Shown here: one piece after another, positions 1 through 12,043 of the stretch | How the letters are laid out: each line of letters starts with the position of its first letter | Position numbering within the stretch: position 1 is the stretch's first letter | Assembly (NCBI GenBank): GCA_016508695.1 | Contig: VNKQ01000014.1 | Location: 558,001-622,000 of the forward strand | Source of the DNA: Hyphodiscus hymeniophilus | Taxonomy: Eukaryota > Ascomycota > Leotiomycetes > Helotiales > Hyphodiscaceae | DNA: 64,000 nt | Direction of reading: 5' to 3' | The notes under the pieces: generated by a model | What the model was told of the DNA's origin: nothing | Seen by the model: only the letters and a program-made list of their open reading frames with translations | The model's database searches: none | Made by a program: the position numbers and the translations under genes

Positions 1-1002
1 AGATGAAATACTAAGGACAGACGCCACTATCTGCCCAAAATAAGACAAGCGAACGGGTTCATTCGCAGTTCTCTCTCGTGTGCCGAACCGCGGCCACGTG
101 CAGGACCATTGGCCATTGAGAGGAAGACTAGCCGCCAGGAGTAGCATCCCCAGATATTAAGAACCATGATATATGATGAGTATGGTGTCATAGTGAAAGC
201 CTGAGCTGTGAGGGAATGACGGGAAGCGTGTTGAACCCGTAGTTTGGGCGCCCGTAAATTGACGACGACTGCAAAGACAAGCAAGAGGAAGCGCTCATGG
301 TAAATCCGGAGAAGGGAGCACGGTAAAGCTTCCTTCTTCGGTATCTCTAGAAGATCCATAGCCTGTCACAAATACCAATGTATCAGACAATCCGGATGAT
401 TTTAGCAATTGATCCAAATGAGACTGCCGTTACAAGTGGATGTACTGCTATCATCTCTGTCCTTGTACATTTGCTCTTTCGATTTTCATCTACTGCTCTT
501 AGATTTTCACTGAATAGACAGTACTTCTCCATCAAGAATCTATTCGCTTCCCGTGTTTTAAAGAAGTTCGGTAATCGAGAGGGAAACATACTTTCGCTGA
601 AGGTAATCATCACCGCTTTCATGCTCTGCTGGCGGTGTGGCGATACATCATGATGATAGGAACTGACTGGATACAGTGCACAAAGTACTTTTCGAGAGGT
701 GGAAAATCCTAGTACCACATATCAAGTTTGTTCTCGAGACCTACTTGGTCTTCCTGAACAACCGCTGCCGACCAATTGCAGCAGGTCGTTGAAAATTGAG
801 TTTTATTACTACCCAGTCTTCAACGTTTCTGCTTGACCGCCTGCACGTCCTGTTTGAACTTACTGCATAACTTCCGCATCAGGTGCAGGTGAAGAGGCTG
901 CCGGCTCCAGAAGTACGTCTCGTCTGACGTTCGATGTGGAAGCAGAAAACTCGCAAAGCTACATGAGATTTTGAAACAGGCCAGCGGTGAAGAGCTATCA
1001 GG
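1..1002. other. upstream region, no gene seen
   Basis: I see no convincing coding region here. The open frames on both strands are short, lack recognisable motifs and have no matching splice sites. The right end probably holds the promoter and 5' leader of the Myb-like gene that follows. Confidence 0.4.
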
Positions 1003-2833
1003 ATGGTTATCAACGCAAGACCCCGATATGTCTCGCACGGCTTCGAAACCTTTGTACCATTCCAAAGAGTGGAGTCATTGCATCAGAATCTAGTTGAGAT
1101 GACGAACAACGATGTCAACGCTTGGAATTTCTTCAGGCCCGTAGCCACTCCGAGCAACGGCTGGGATGAGAATCTCGAAGGTTTCAACAACGAAAATTTT
1201 GCAGTGAGTTTTTCTCTTCTTGCGGTATCTTGACTTCAAGAGCTGATGCTTTATAGCTTCATAGTCTATATCCTGGATACTACCAGAACACAGCTTCCGT
1301 TCCTCAGTCTCAGGCCAGTAACTTACAAAAGGCGCCACTCTACTCCCCCGCCTACCAAAGTCGTTGCAATTACAACACAGCCTCGAACACTCATTCAATG
1401 CATCCAGGGCAAGTAACAGCACTGAACTGCGTGGAAAAGCGAAGTCCTATGTTGGCAAACGGCTATTCGCACGGCTACCTTGGACAAAGGCACGGCAGCT
1501 TCGCCGAATTTTCGAATACAAGACATGGAATGAAGCAATTTGCTTACCAAAATCTGAACGATTCGGGCCATGTGCCCTTCGCAGCAGCATCATCATCATC
1601 ATCATCATCTTACCAGGAAAACATTCCCATGATCGGCGACGCTAGCTCCAGTACTACCTATAGCTCATATTCAACATCAAGTGCTACTATCGATCCCTTA
1701 TCGCTCATCCAAGTGAACGCTCACAACCCCCAGGATGCCTCATTGAAGGGCATGTGGTGGGAGGAGAAGTCAAAAGACAGGCAGCATCAGTACCAGGACA
1801 GCTACGGCATGGCTCTGAATCATGATGGTCTTCCCAGAGACCAGAGACAACACCAGCAGTTTTCCAATGTATGGATTACAGATGCTGACCCTCCGACTGG
1901 ATGGACAACCCAAGCGACAGCATCACCAGCAACGATAGCACCGATAACTATATCACCCAAAGCACTCACTCTAAGCGTTCCCGCTCCCTCGATTTCGTCA
2001 TCTGAATCAAGTCAAGGGCTTATTCTTCCTTTATCAGACTCAAGCCCAGCCTCAAGTTCAGCCTCTAGTTCTCGACAGGACACGCCAGAATGGATTCCAG
2101 AGACAATGCAAGTGATCGAGCCGGCACCTGTTCGTCCACATCGTCAGATTTTGCCAGACTCACTACCACGATCTCGCGCCGATTCCATTGTGCCAAGCAA
2201 CGACTATGCTTCCAGAAAGTCAATCCGGAAGCTATCGGCGAAGGCAGTTTCAAAGAGTCATTCTATTGGGAAGCCCAGCCCACCCACTCGCAGCAAGCTG
2301 CGTCTCTTGTTCGCTCCGCAGAAGGTTGGCTCAAGTTCTGCAAATGCCACGCTGCCAAAGAAGATCGAACCAAAGCCAACAGCTGAATCCTCATCCAGTT
2401 CCTCAACGGCACAAGCAACACATCGTCGAAACGAGAAAGACGATTTCCTAGTCAAAAAAAAGCTCGCTGGCATGGCATACAAAGATATTCGCCGTGAAGG
2501 TAATTTTACCGAAGCCGAGTCAACGCTCCGAGGACGATTCCGAACCTTGACCAAGCACAAGACCGCTCGTGTGAGGAAGCCAGAATGGACTGACAACGAT
2601 GTAAGCCTAGACCTCAGAGGTCTCCGACCTCCGAGCAGCCACTGACTTACAAGCAGCTACGACTCCTTAAGAAAGCTGTCCGCAAGCTGTCCAACGGGTC
2701 CGATATTGCGAAAGGCAAAGTGCCTTGGAAGTTGGTTGCAGAATACATTGCGAACAACGGTGGATCGTATCACTTCGGCAATGCCACCTGCCGAAGGCGT
2801 TGGGATGAACTACCGCCAAAGCAAAGATCTTGA
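1003..2833 (+). CDS. Myb/SANT-like DNA-binding domain protein
   Basis: Three exons: 1003-1203, intron 1204-1256, 1257-2600, intron 2601-2656, 2657-2833; all junctions are phase 0 and give about 573 residues. The long middle is low-complexity, rich in Ser, Pro and Gln, with a Ser run from a TCA/ATC microsatellite near 1585-1610. The C-terminus, split by intron 2, is the conserved part: a KDDFLVKKKLAGMAYKDIRR helix segment, then FRTLTKHK, a Trp in RKPEW, then LRLLKKAVRKL, VPWKLVAEYI and CRRRWDEL, the spaced tryptophans of a Myb/SANT helix-turn-helix. Proteins with this tail are widespread in Pezizomycotina and presumed nuclear DNA binders; targets are unknown. The start is uncertain: ATG at 1003 gives the longest frame, but ATG at 1099 is also good. 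Intron 2 ends in a tandem acceptor (aagcag), so one Gln may be optional. Converges on APA2, with 166 bp between stops. Confidence 0.75.
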
Positions 2834-2999
2834 TGTTGAGACCACATGGTGTTTCCCGGGCTGTAAGATACGTGTAAATTTATACGGGTGCGCAGTGATG
2901 GAAGATGAATCTCGAAGGGGTTCGACTTATTGTGTAGGAAATGCTTTCCTTGATGTCGTCAGCCACAATAGCGATTATGGTTTTCCAAAGGCATTGAAT

Positions 3000-4052
3000 T
3001 CAAAGCTTTCCATCATGTTCAACTTTGCTAGGTGGGAATCCAATGGCCTTGAGTACATCGGTGAGCTTTGACTGGTCGTTGCATAAAGCGGAGTATTCTT
3101 CTTCGCTCTTTACCAGCAGTGTTCCACCCAGAACCGTGCCATTGAGAGCCACGAGGCCAATATCATCTCCATTACCGTCCTGTATCTGGATTCCATCTGC
3201 TGCTCTTGGGCAGAGGACCATCACCCGGTCAGTGAGGCCAAGATTGTAGCTGATAGAAGTTGTGAGTGAAGTTGGTCTCGAGCCGTGCACTACTTGATAT
3301 GCGTTATTGTGAAGCTTGATATATGTTTCGTGAAGTAATGTCGAGCTGGGACTCTCTGGTAGAGTATGGGAAAAGTAGGCAAATGGTAGATCTGTAGTTG
3401 TTAAAGCTGTTCTGCGACGGACTGGAGGGTACCTACTAGGCTTTGGTGTCTTGGTTAGCAACTCAGCCATTACCTCCCAGCTTTGTCCTTTCTCAATTCC
3501 GCTTCGCATTGACTCCACAGGAAGAAACTGCAAATGGCGGTGCGGTTGGCTTGCCCCGGAATGTTCTCCGGAATTGAAGAAGCAAAATAGCTCTTCTCCG
3601 TTCTCGCGGTAAGCTCTTAAACACTCAAACGCGGCATCCAGATCGTCCTCTTCCAGAAGATCTGTCTGCTTCTTGAAAACTTTTGTGGCTAGTATGAAGT
3701 GGTCCGGAATGATGGGGAACTTGTTCAAGACGAGGTTGTGAGATGGTAGGTGCGCGATGAAAAGACCTTCGGGCGGATCAGCGAATGGATCGATGACCTC
3801 CTTCGAATCGCGGGGTTTGTTGGATTTGGGCTTTTTGGCTAAAGCCGGAGAGAATCTGACTTGAAACTACATACTGTCAGTCGTCTGCACAAATTCAGAC
3901 TGCGATTCGGCACTCGAAGAACTTACGGGAAGTCCATTGAATTGCAGGATGGACACTTGCGTTTGATAGAATGTAAGATCCCCTGTCTTCTGAGCTGCTT
4001 TGAAAGCATCGCGCACAAGAATCGGTAGCTTGGAGATCGACTGCGTGGCCAT
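3000..4052 (-). CDS. apa2: ATP adenylyltransferase (diadenosine tetraphosphate phosphorylase)
   Basis: Two exons on the minus strand: 4052-3927 and 3866-3000, with a 60-bp intron (3926-3867), phase 0, giving 330 residues, the usual size for yeast Apa1/Apa2. These enzymes phosphorolyse Ap4A to ATP and ADP in the cytosol and belong to the HIT/GalT superfamily. The sequence shows the diagnostic active site SGASQPHRHLQFLP (His-x-His-x-Gln), the upstream segment HNLVLNKFPIIPDHFILAT, and NSGEHSG just before the histidine motif. The C-terminal third contains the conserved YNLGLTDRVMVLCPR segment. The chosen start MATQSISKLP matches the family; an ATG 12 codons upstream in the same frame is less likely. 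Confidence 0.92.
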
Positions 4053-5160
4053 GAGTGCTGGATTATGAGAGAGGGCTGGACGTTCCAATTGTCGTCCATC
4101 AACACTAGGTACCTACCTTGCTGTTGCTCTTCAGCGGCAAAACCTCGGGGAAAATCCCTGCCTTGGACATTCGTGGGGTTTCACCAACAACTTCGACTAC
4201 TGTTGATGATAAATCAACAACGTATATCATCAAATATTGTTTACAAACTACCGGGCATGGGAATGGGAAACCTACACTTTATATTCCAAAGCAAGCCAGC
4301 GAAAAGGCAACGCCGAGGCTTCAAGCTCCTGAGTTTGAATCCGGCGAGTTTGAGGAAAGCAGACGCTCGTTGTAAGTCAGTACAATGAGACCTCGAGACA
4401 GTCTGATACAGTAAGACACATGGATCGAAATAGCGCGAAACGAAGCCGTTTTCTGCCAGCCCAATAGAGTCATCTCACCCCTTTCAAAAGTTGTGTGAAG
4501 TATTTTCATCTCAGCTGCACTCGATTTAGGGGAGTCGAGATCTACTCATTTAAGGAGACTTTGTTTGCAATTTGCCTTTCATCTCGCTGTGTCCCATCCT
4601 TCCGTCTTAGAAGGTCCGATAAGCTTATCAAAGACGAAAAGCTGAGCAATGGATCGTCGGGGGAGTTACCTGACTTCTCAGTCTCACAATCTTGTACTTT
4701 CAGCCTTGTCTGGCTTCAACGAAGTATACCTTAGTCGCTAATGATTTTCCAAGAGAGAGTGCTGAAGAGGGTGGAGACAATTTATGATGCTTCTTGTTTC
4801 AGTTTAGATAGAGAACGACTGATGTTTCCTTCCTTAGGGATGATATTGGATGAAAGAAACGATCTAAAAGAATAAACCGGGGCGGGTGTATGCCTATATT
4901 GCGAAAGCGGCTGCTGTGATAGGAAAGTCGAAGTAAAGTCCTCAGATCCCGCCAAAAAGGGTGTAGGCTTTTGGGTGAAAACATCGCCTAAGAGTGCTTC
5001 TCGTTCTGGATCCTAAATTCCAGTGGGTTATCAGAGACTTAATGCTGAAACATGTTCATACAAGAGGTTGAGATTCAGATCAAGGTAGTTCAGGAGCTTT
5101 GCGCGATGTGGATTTCTGTAGAGAGGTTCGAATTTTGAGCACATTTCTCGGCTTGGATTT
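4053..5160. other. intergenic, 1.1 kb, no gene assigned
   Basis: This stretch lies between the 5' end of APA2 and the 3' end of the kinase-like gene. A plus-strand frame at about 4118-4375 is open for 85 codons and has mildly protein-like composition (TTYIIKYCLQTTGHGNGKP), but I find no motif, start context or partner exon for it. The remainder looks non-coding. Confidence 0.35.
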
Positions 5161-6944
5161 TTAGCCCAAATCCATCAAATCTTCATCGTCCGGCTCAGGA
5201 TAGCTAGTTAGGGAGCTCTCGGTTTCCATAGCTACAGATGAGTCCCCTCCTGCTGCCGTTACAGCTTCCACGTTCGCCAATGCTGTTTGGCAGGTTCTTA
5301 AGACCTCTCTTGGATCTGGTCGGTTAGCAAAATTATATGCTAGACATTGCAGAACTAAATGCTTCAGTTCCTTGCTATAACAGTCGTACGAGCTACTTGT
5401 GACAAGCCTTCGGCCGAACGTGCGAATGAATGGCTGATTTTCATCGGGCTTCCAATCGAAGGTTTGCTTTATATCGAACTTGAAGGAGGAGATTAGTGAG
5501 GTAGTTTATGAAGAACTAGCCTGGGGAGAAGAGCAAGCATTTGCAGGCATTTCTGATGTACGAACAGCGGATTCATACCTCTCTTCCAAGCCGAATGAGT
5601 TCATATATACACTTGGCTGCCTGCCATACGTTGCTCTTGGTACCAATACCAGCGTATCGGCCTTTTATAGTCTTATCCGTTTGTTCCTATGGGAGATTTA
5701 GACAATATTTCGCTTCCAGTAGTAGACCATACAGACGGGAGGTTGGCAAGATGGTGTTCCCATTCCCTCCCGAAGATTATGTTTGAACCATTTTGCAGTT
5801 TGCCTTGCAGAAAGTAACTTCGCCCAGCCAAAATCCGCGATCTGGACGGTCGAGCGTGTCAACAATCTTGACCGTTTCAATGCAGATGGTGGGATTTCTA
5901 ACCTTCATGATGCGAGTTTTAACATGCTCCTCGTCGCAAGACCCGATGAAAAATGTAAACGCTGAGTAACAGAACATTACTGTTAATGAAATAATCTTAC
6001 TATTCTCAACCTTGATGTCGAAATGTCCTATTTGCCTTTGTTTCCAAGGCGCTCCGTTGACATCTTCATTTCCGTATGCGAGGACGCAAAGCCCTCTTGC
6101 CAGACACTCAAAAATCCGCCATATCACTTCCTCTGGTATTGGTTTCTGTTCTGAGTACTCACTGCGGTCCACGCGTCAGTAGTATTCTCTGAGGATGCAA
6201 AGGTCATATCTTACTTGTAGCACTTTCGAATCAAGCCCAACATATCTCCACCCTCGCAAAAACTCAAGGTAGATTCTCCCAACCTTCTTGGATTTAGGGT
6301 CCATGGAGTAATCTCCATCATCATTAAGGGTCGCGGTAGTACTAACAATCATCCCTTGACCAACTCCTTCATAATACCACGTGTTTCGATCCAGTCTCAT
6401 CTTTGATCAGTCTCAACAACTTCGCCTCTAACTTCATGCTCGCATCAGGTTTTTTGGACTGCTTTACAACTACTCTAGCAGGCGTTTCGTTGGTAATCTC
6501 ATCGCTTCCCGGATCCTGATGCTCCCAAAGCCCCACGAGACCCGTCCCACCCAATCCAAGAACTTTCTTCCCAACCCATTTTGCGCCAAACCAAGGCCCA
6601 CCCCAATTCCTAGATGATCCAAGCCATGCGTTCCGTTGAGCGAGCATGACGTTCACCAAGTCGTCAATTTCGGTCAAGTTGTCTTGCTGCCACAGAAGGA
6701 GTGGGTTTTCAGAGCTGTCTGGTCTAGTTGACGACTGTTCTGGTGAGGTATTGCCTTCTGGAGTTTTCGAGGGTAGGCCAATGATTGAAGTTCCCTTGTG
6801 CACGAATATTTTCTTTCGAGGCCTTGTGTCTGTTTCTCCTTCGGGGTCGTCATCATCGTCGTCGGATCGATCGCGCTTGACGCCTTGCGGTTGTACTCCT
6901 CTCAGTGCACTTGGCCCTGCAGCACGAGGCGCAGTCGAACCCAT
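5161..6944 (-). CDS. protein-kinase-like gene, multi-exon, with apparent +1 frameshift
   Basis: Reconstructed minus-strand exons: 6944-6215, 6157-6001, 5961-5903, 5841-5737, 5686-5579, 5478-5161. Kinase hallmarks appear in order: glycine loop GLGGTGLVGLW, VAIK-type lysine in ARVVVKQ, helix C Glu in KLEAKLL, KHVV, VGRIYLEF, then HFDIKVEN (HFD where HRD is usual, so a non-RD enzyme if active), DFG in IADFGWAK, GTPSCQPPEQ (APE region), a KSNVWQAAKCIYELI helix F-like segment, and a C-lobe tail NRPDPREVL. An Asp/Arg-rich N-terminal region precedes the domain. Between KHVV and YEGVGQGM the frame slips by one base near 6374, so exon lengths sum to 3n+1. A predictor could hide this with a longer intron, but YEGVGQG resembles the family. 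One donor (5736) is GTCTGT. Either a recent pseudogene or an assembly error; substrate unknown. Confidence 0.6.
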
Positions 6945-7420
6945 GATTCGTGATAGATCAAAGACTCGATGCAGACAGCAGCGGAGGTGAAGAGTGGCAG
7001 ATGTACCTCGTACATCGAAAAAGTAACGTCCTTTACTAAATTCCAAGACGCTATCACTTGAACCTTCTTCTTTGCTGTTGTGATCTTCATGAATTGAGTG
7101 GTGAAAGGAATTGAGGTTATGAGAAAGGATTCTTTGTTCCGAGTCCTTCAGAGGAAGCATCTCATTGACGGCCGCCCACCTGGAAACACTACACCATTTG
7201 CTTTGTTTTTAGGAAACCTAGACAAGCATAAAGCAAAATTTCGTGTCGCCTGAGCGCTCATCAAATCATTCCAACAATTTGAGCAATTGGGAGCAATTCA
7301 GCTGACTAGTATGAGCGGAAGAAGCTGAACCTGAAGACGTCGGATTTTTCGTTATAGACGTCTAGATACTCAGATATGACATGAAACACAGTCATTGCAT
7401 CGCCTTCCTAAACTCGTCTC
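6945..7420. other. intergenic between kinase-like and SDR genes
   Basis: About 475 bp. It holds the 5' flank of the kinase-like gene, whose frame stays open upstream to 7160 with a further ATG that I regard as leader, and the 3' flank of the SDR gene. No other feature seen. Confidence 0.4.
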
Positions 7421-8282
7421 TCAGCAATTCCATCCTCCATCACCACCATAAACAGATCCCGTCACATAAGTACTCTCGGGGCCGAGAAGGAAAGCAATAA
7501 TGCCAGCCATTTCCTCAGCTGTCCCGGGTCTCTTGAAAGCAGTAGGAGTATTAAAGCCTTCCTCCGGGGTCGCCTCTTGAGCCCTCCGTAATAGGGGAGT
7601 AAGAATGGAGCCTGGTGCGACTATGAAATAAGTACATCAGAATATCGTCCGAGAAGGCACGTTAAATAACCTTATCGAGAGTTGACTTACTAGCGTTGAC
7701 ACGAATGTTTCTATCGCCAACTTCCTTCGCCGCCGATCTCGTGAGACCAATAACGCCGTGCTTGCTGGCAACGTAAGCAGCACTTCCTGCGAAACCTAGG
7801 ATGCGGTCAAGGTCCGATCAAAAAGTTTCAAAAATCCACGTACCCATAACGCCTTGGATGGAAGATATGTTGACGATAGATCCGTGGTCGACGATCCTTT
7901 TCAATTCCGCTCGTAAAGAATTCATCATACCAGTCAGATTCACGGATATGATCCTATCCCATTCCTCATCTTCAAGCTCGATCAGTGTTGTAATTCCATG
8001 TTTCTTGCCAATAATTCCAGCACAGTTGGCAGCTCCATCGAGATGTCCATATTGTGCAATAACGGAATCAAGCCATGCCTCAACTTCTGCTCGTTTTGTA
8101 ACGTCAACCTTTGTGATCTTATAGGGGACCTCAAGGACTGAAAAGTGTGATTCTGCGGCTTCGAGAGCGTGCGGATCAATATCTGCAAGGCAGACCGTGG
8201 CTCCTCTTGTGGATAGTAGTTTTGCAGTTGCCAGACCGATTCCGCTGGCTCCTCCTGTGAGAGCGATGACTTTGCCTTCCAT
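7421..8282 (-). CDS. short-chain dehydrogenase/reductase (SDR family)
   Basis: Three minus-strand exons: 8282-7844, 7795-7691, 7620-7421, with introns of 48 and 70 bp; 247 residues, the classical SDR size. The Rossmann fold motif TGGASGIG near residue 10, Asp in ADID (suggests NAD(H) rather than NADP(H)), NCAG, the active-site Ser in VNISSIQG and the catalytic YVASK (Tyr-x-x-x-Lys) are all present, followed by RVNAIAPG and a C-terminal TYVTGSVYGGDGG. This is a complete, probably active cytosolic oxidoreductase. The substrate cannot be told from the sequence; closest in style to 3-oxoacyl-ACP reductase/2,5-dichloro-2,5-cyclohexadiene-diol dehydrogenase-type annotations. It stands alone, with no biosynthetic partners next to it. 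Confidence 0.9.
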
Positions 8283-8890
8283 TACGGTGCAAAGCGGGGA
8301 AGGACAGTATGCAACGACGTAAGCCAGCCCTCGTTCCAAGTGTTGTTCCGAGTATAGAGATAGAAGAACCATGAATATGGAAGGATGAGGATTCCTTATC
8401 CCACTTGATACCGAGACCTGGTTGAGATCTGCCAGATCACCATAACTTCGGGACAGTTGTACCGCCACGTCTCCTGTATGCTATTGCATCGAACATGCAT
8501 ACTCTGCCCCGCGTGGGGAGGTGTTGTCACGTTACTGGGCGTCGAATGCAGTATGGTATGAGCTTCCCACCCATACCAAATTGCCCCGCTTTCCCCCATG
8601 TTTCACTCTCCATATCGAATGTTTCCATGACACATGACGTTGGAGGCAGGGGGTCGAGCGACTTACAACAGAGGAATTGAGGATTCAACTCGATCTGATG
8701 ACAACAAAGCTCTTCCCACTCTCCAACCACTTGCATCAATTTCATTCTTAGAATTTTACTTTCCATTTGGAAGCTTCCCTTTATGATTAGATGTTCAATT
8801 TGCGTCCAGGGACTAGACTTTAGAACCTCTTTTTGGACACAGAAACTCGTCTGAAGACCTTCTACAGTACCGGTACCCTGAGATACGACG
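8283..8890. other. divergent intergenic region (SDR / GtaA-like)
   Basis: About 600 bp between two divergently transcribed genes, so it must contain both promoters. The open frames inside it overlap each other on both strands and carry no motif. I see no RNA gene. Confidence 0.4.
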
Positions 8891-11523
8891 ATGCGCTGGA
8901 CGACATGCTTTGTGGCTTCGGCTGCAGTAATCCTTGTGGACGCTTCAACGTTGACACCGCCGGTTATCCCTTTGATTGTTAGAAATCCTTATTTGAGTAC
9001 TTGGCTTGGAAACGCTCGGGACGTACCATGGAACCGCTGGCCGATGTTTTGGACTGGACAGGAGGTACATGCTACCAACATCGACCCTAGAATTCAGGCT
9101 GATGCTGCTTACTAGGTTGGATTTTCGGTACTCGCTGCAGTATCCAAAGCGGATACTGTATACCCTCTGCTCGGTAGACCACACGACTCCCTTCCCAAGA
9201 CCGGAGAGAGGTAAGCTTTGCCACGAGATCTTGCGCAATTGACTGACAATTCTGCAGTTTCAATGTCTCTTACCCTGAGTACTTGGGAGCGAGTTTCGAT
9301 GCCTCAACAACCAACCTTACATATACCATACCTTCACCGAAGTCTAGTCATGATTCTGCACAAATCATCCTCTCCTTCCTTTCTCCGATTACTCCAACAT
9401 CCACCCTCCGACAATCTATACCAGCCTCATACTTGACTGTACACGTGCATGGAACCTTTGATATCGATGTATACATAGATTTGAATGGCCTGTGGGTTAG
9501 TGCGAACAGAGGGAATCAAATTGAATGGCAATTCGAACAATCGCCACCCTCTCCATCTGCAGAGCAGAAGCCACTCAAAACTTGGAAAGTCAGAAGAGCT
9601 GTGGAACAGCTGTTGACTGAAGATGCGGATCGAGCGGAGTGGGGTACACTGCAGTTTACAGGTCCAGCGGACGTAAATTATGAGGCAGGTACTTCAGCTC
9701 TTCTCCGACAACGATTCTCCCGAACCGGAACACTGGAAAATAGGGTTGATGAGAACTTCAGAGGTATCATGGATGATGAACCGGTCTTCGCTTTCTCGAA
9801 ATCTTTTCGGCTCAATGGCACCTCTGCCGCAGGTGGAAGGTCCCACGAGAGTGCTTTATTCACAATTGCCCATATACAAGATCCGGTAATCCAGTTCGCT
9901 TCAGCAAGAGGAATGACTTTGATGAAGCCGCTTTGGGCCTCCTACTACTTGAATGCGCATGACCTTTTAGACTTCCATTATCATGATTTCAACAATGCTT
10001 TCCAATTGGCCAATAACTATTCCTCACAACTAGAGGAAGATGCATTGCAATCCGGATCTGAGGACTATAAAGACATACTGGCTCTAAGCGCACGCCAGGT
10101 ATTAGGAGCTACCAACTTCGCAGGGACCCCGGAAAATCCTCTTATCTTTTTCAAAGAGATATCTTCAGACGGAAACATGAACACAGTAGATGTCATTTAC
10201 CCAGCCTTTCCATTTTTTCTATACACAAACCCTAGATGGTTAGCATACCTGTTAGAGCCGCTTATTGAGCACCAGCTTAGTGGCCAGTATCCGTGAGTTC
10301 TCTTCGCTGTTTATGAGTTCGAGTTTAACATCGTGTCCAGAAATGATTACAGTATGCATGATGTCGGAGCTAGCTTCCCAAACGCTACTGGGCACCCTGA
10401 TGGCCGGGATGAATACATGCCTGTGGAAGAGTGCGGCAATATGCTCATTATGGGACTTGCTCTTGTCAACTCCCTAAAGTACGACACCCAACCCGCCAGC
10501 ATCTGGTCTCAGGCTGGGGACACTTCTTTAGAGACTCTTACCGGATATGCTTTTCCCCTTTCCATTGATGAGCAGGGAATAGACAACTCATATGGCGGTC
10601 CTGTTCATTCACAAGGAGAAAAGCAAGCTCGTAAATGGGTCGAGAAGTCATACCCTTTGTGGAAAAAATGGACCGGCTATCTTGTTCGAGAAGCTCTAAT
10701 CCCAAGCAATCAGTTGTCGACAGATGATTTTGCTGGCTGGTTAGCCAATCAAACAAATCTGGCACTAAAAGGCATTATTGGAATCAGAGCCATGAGCGAG
10801 ATATCCGAGCTGGTTGGAGAGACGAAGGATGCCAAGTACTACCGGAACATATCTGAACATTACATTCAAATGTGGCAAGACGACTATGCTATTTCCCGGG
10901 ACGGTACACATGCGAAATTGGCGTACACTTGGTTTGGGTCTTGGACAACTTTGTACAATCTGTTTGCAGATTCCTTACTGTGTTTCCATCTTCCGTCAAG
11001 CTCATCCCAGAGTCGGATCACGAGCGGTGGTCAAAGGCCTCTCATCGAGCCAAAACCGTCTAGGACTTCATTCGTCAACGAGAAAATTTATAAAATCCAA
11101 AGTGACTGGTATCACAGCGTTCGCCAAAGATATGGTCTACCACTGGATAGTAGACATCTCTATGCGAAGAGCGATTGGGAGTTCTTTGCAGTCGCTGTTG
11201 CAAGCAAGCAAGTTAGGGAGGAAGTCGTGCAGTCAATCGCATTGTGGGTGAACGAGACGTCTACTGGTACGCAGATCCCATCGTTAATAATACACAGCTG
11301 ATGGATTACAGACTTACCACTTACGGATTTGTACGATACAGAAGGGGATGGAGGCTTCCCTGGGATCACATTCAAGGCTAGGCCTGTTGTTGGGGGACAT
11401 TTTGCATTTTTGGCATTGGAGAGGGCTTGTGATGGGAAGGCTGTTGCTGGACTCAGCTTTCTGAATGATGGCGATTTGGAACCGCCCAAGATGGCCAGCG
11501 GAGGGATAGATGGGAAATTATAG
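8891..11523 (+). CDS. gtaA: secreted glutaminase GtaA-like (DUF4965/DUF1793 family)
   Basis: Five exons: 8891-9064, 9116-9210, 9258-10292, 10341-11266, 11312-11523; introns of 45-51 bp, all phases consistent, 813 residues. A signal peptide (MRWTTCFVASAAVILVDAS) starts the protein. Family signatures follow: NPYLSTWL, WPMFWTGQEVGFSVLA, TVYPLLGRP, ATNFAGTPENPLIFFKEIS, DVIYPAFPFFLYTNP, SMHDVGASFPNATGH, MPVEECGNMLIM, FAGWLANQTNLALKGIIGI, GLPLDSRHLYAKSDWEFF and DGGFPGITFKARPVVGGHFA. These match the fungal extracellular glutaminases that deamidate glutamine to glutamate (Aspergillus GtaA). It is about 100 residues longer than the Aspergillus enzymes, mainly through a Ser/Pro-rich insertion after ADSLLCFHL (around residue 640) that is coding and in frame. 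Several N-x-S/T sites fit secretion. The divergent SDR gene need not be related. Confidence 0.9.
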
Positions 11524-12043
11524 GTTAGGATAAATATCAGGAATGGTCCGAATGGTATAATATACTTCGATGTTACCCCCAATTGTCGCAAAACACGGAG
11601 CTGCCTGGATCAGGATTGATGCCGTCGATGGAAATGGGGCGACGAGGAATTTTAAACTCAGGATTTTGATTCCAAATCCAATCGTGATAAACAGCCATAA
11701 TCAATTTGCATGCTTACAGAAAATCGTCGTCCACCTTTTCGAAGCGTACCTGTCAACATATTGGGGGTGTTTTAGCGTGGAACTAACCCTGATTTGGACT
11801 AGGCTTTCGCAGCCGCATTCGAGTGTACTTTTCTTCCGTTCTTGGAACACGCTTCCTTTCTCTTTCATCCTCGAAACCTTTGATACCCATCAACAACCCT
11901 TTTGTTTATCAACCAAAGTTGATACTACAGTCCCTTCTACTCCCTGTAACACTTGAGCTGTTCTGCTTCTCTTGTGATACCTTTAGACACGAGCCTCAAC
12001 TTTTCACAATCACCCCGTCTCGCCACCCTTCAACAACTTCACC
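11524..12043. other. intergenic (GtaA 3' / RRM gene 5')
   Basis: About 520 bp. The last 200 bp before the RRM gene are pyrimidine-rich (CTCTTTC, CCCTTC runs), typical of a fungal promoter and leader. No gene seen. Confidence 0.4.

Noticed and set aside
5122..5135. GAGGTTCGAATTTT resembling a tRNA T-loop
   Set aside because: The flanking bases do not pair as a T stem and no A box or acceptor stem could be placed.
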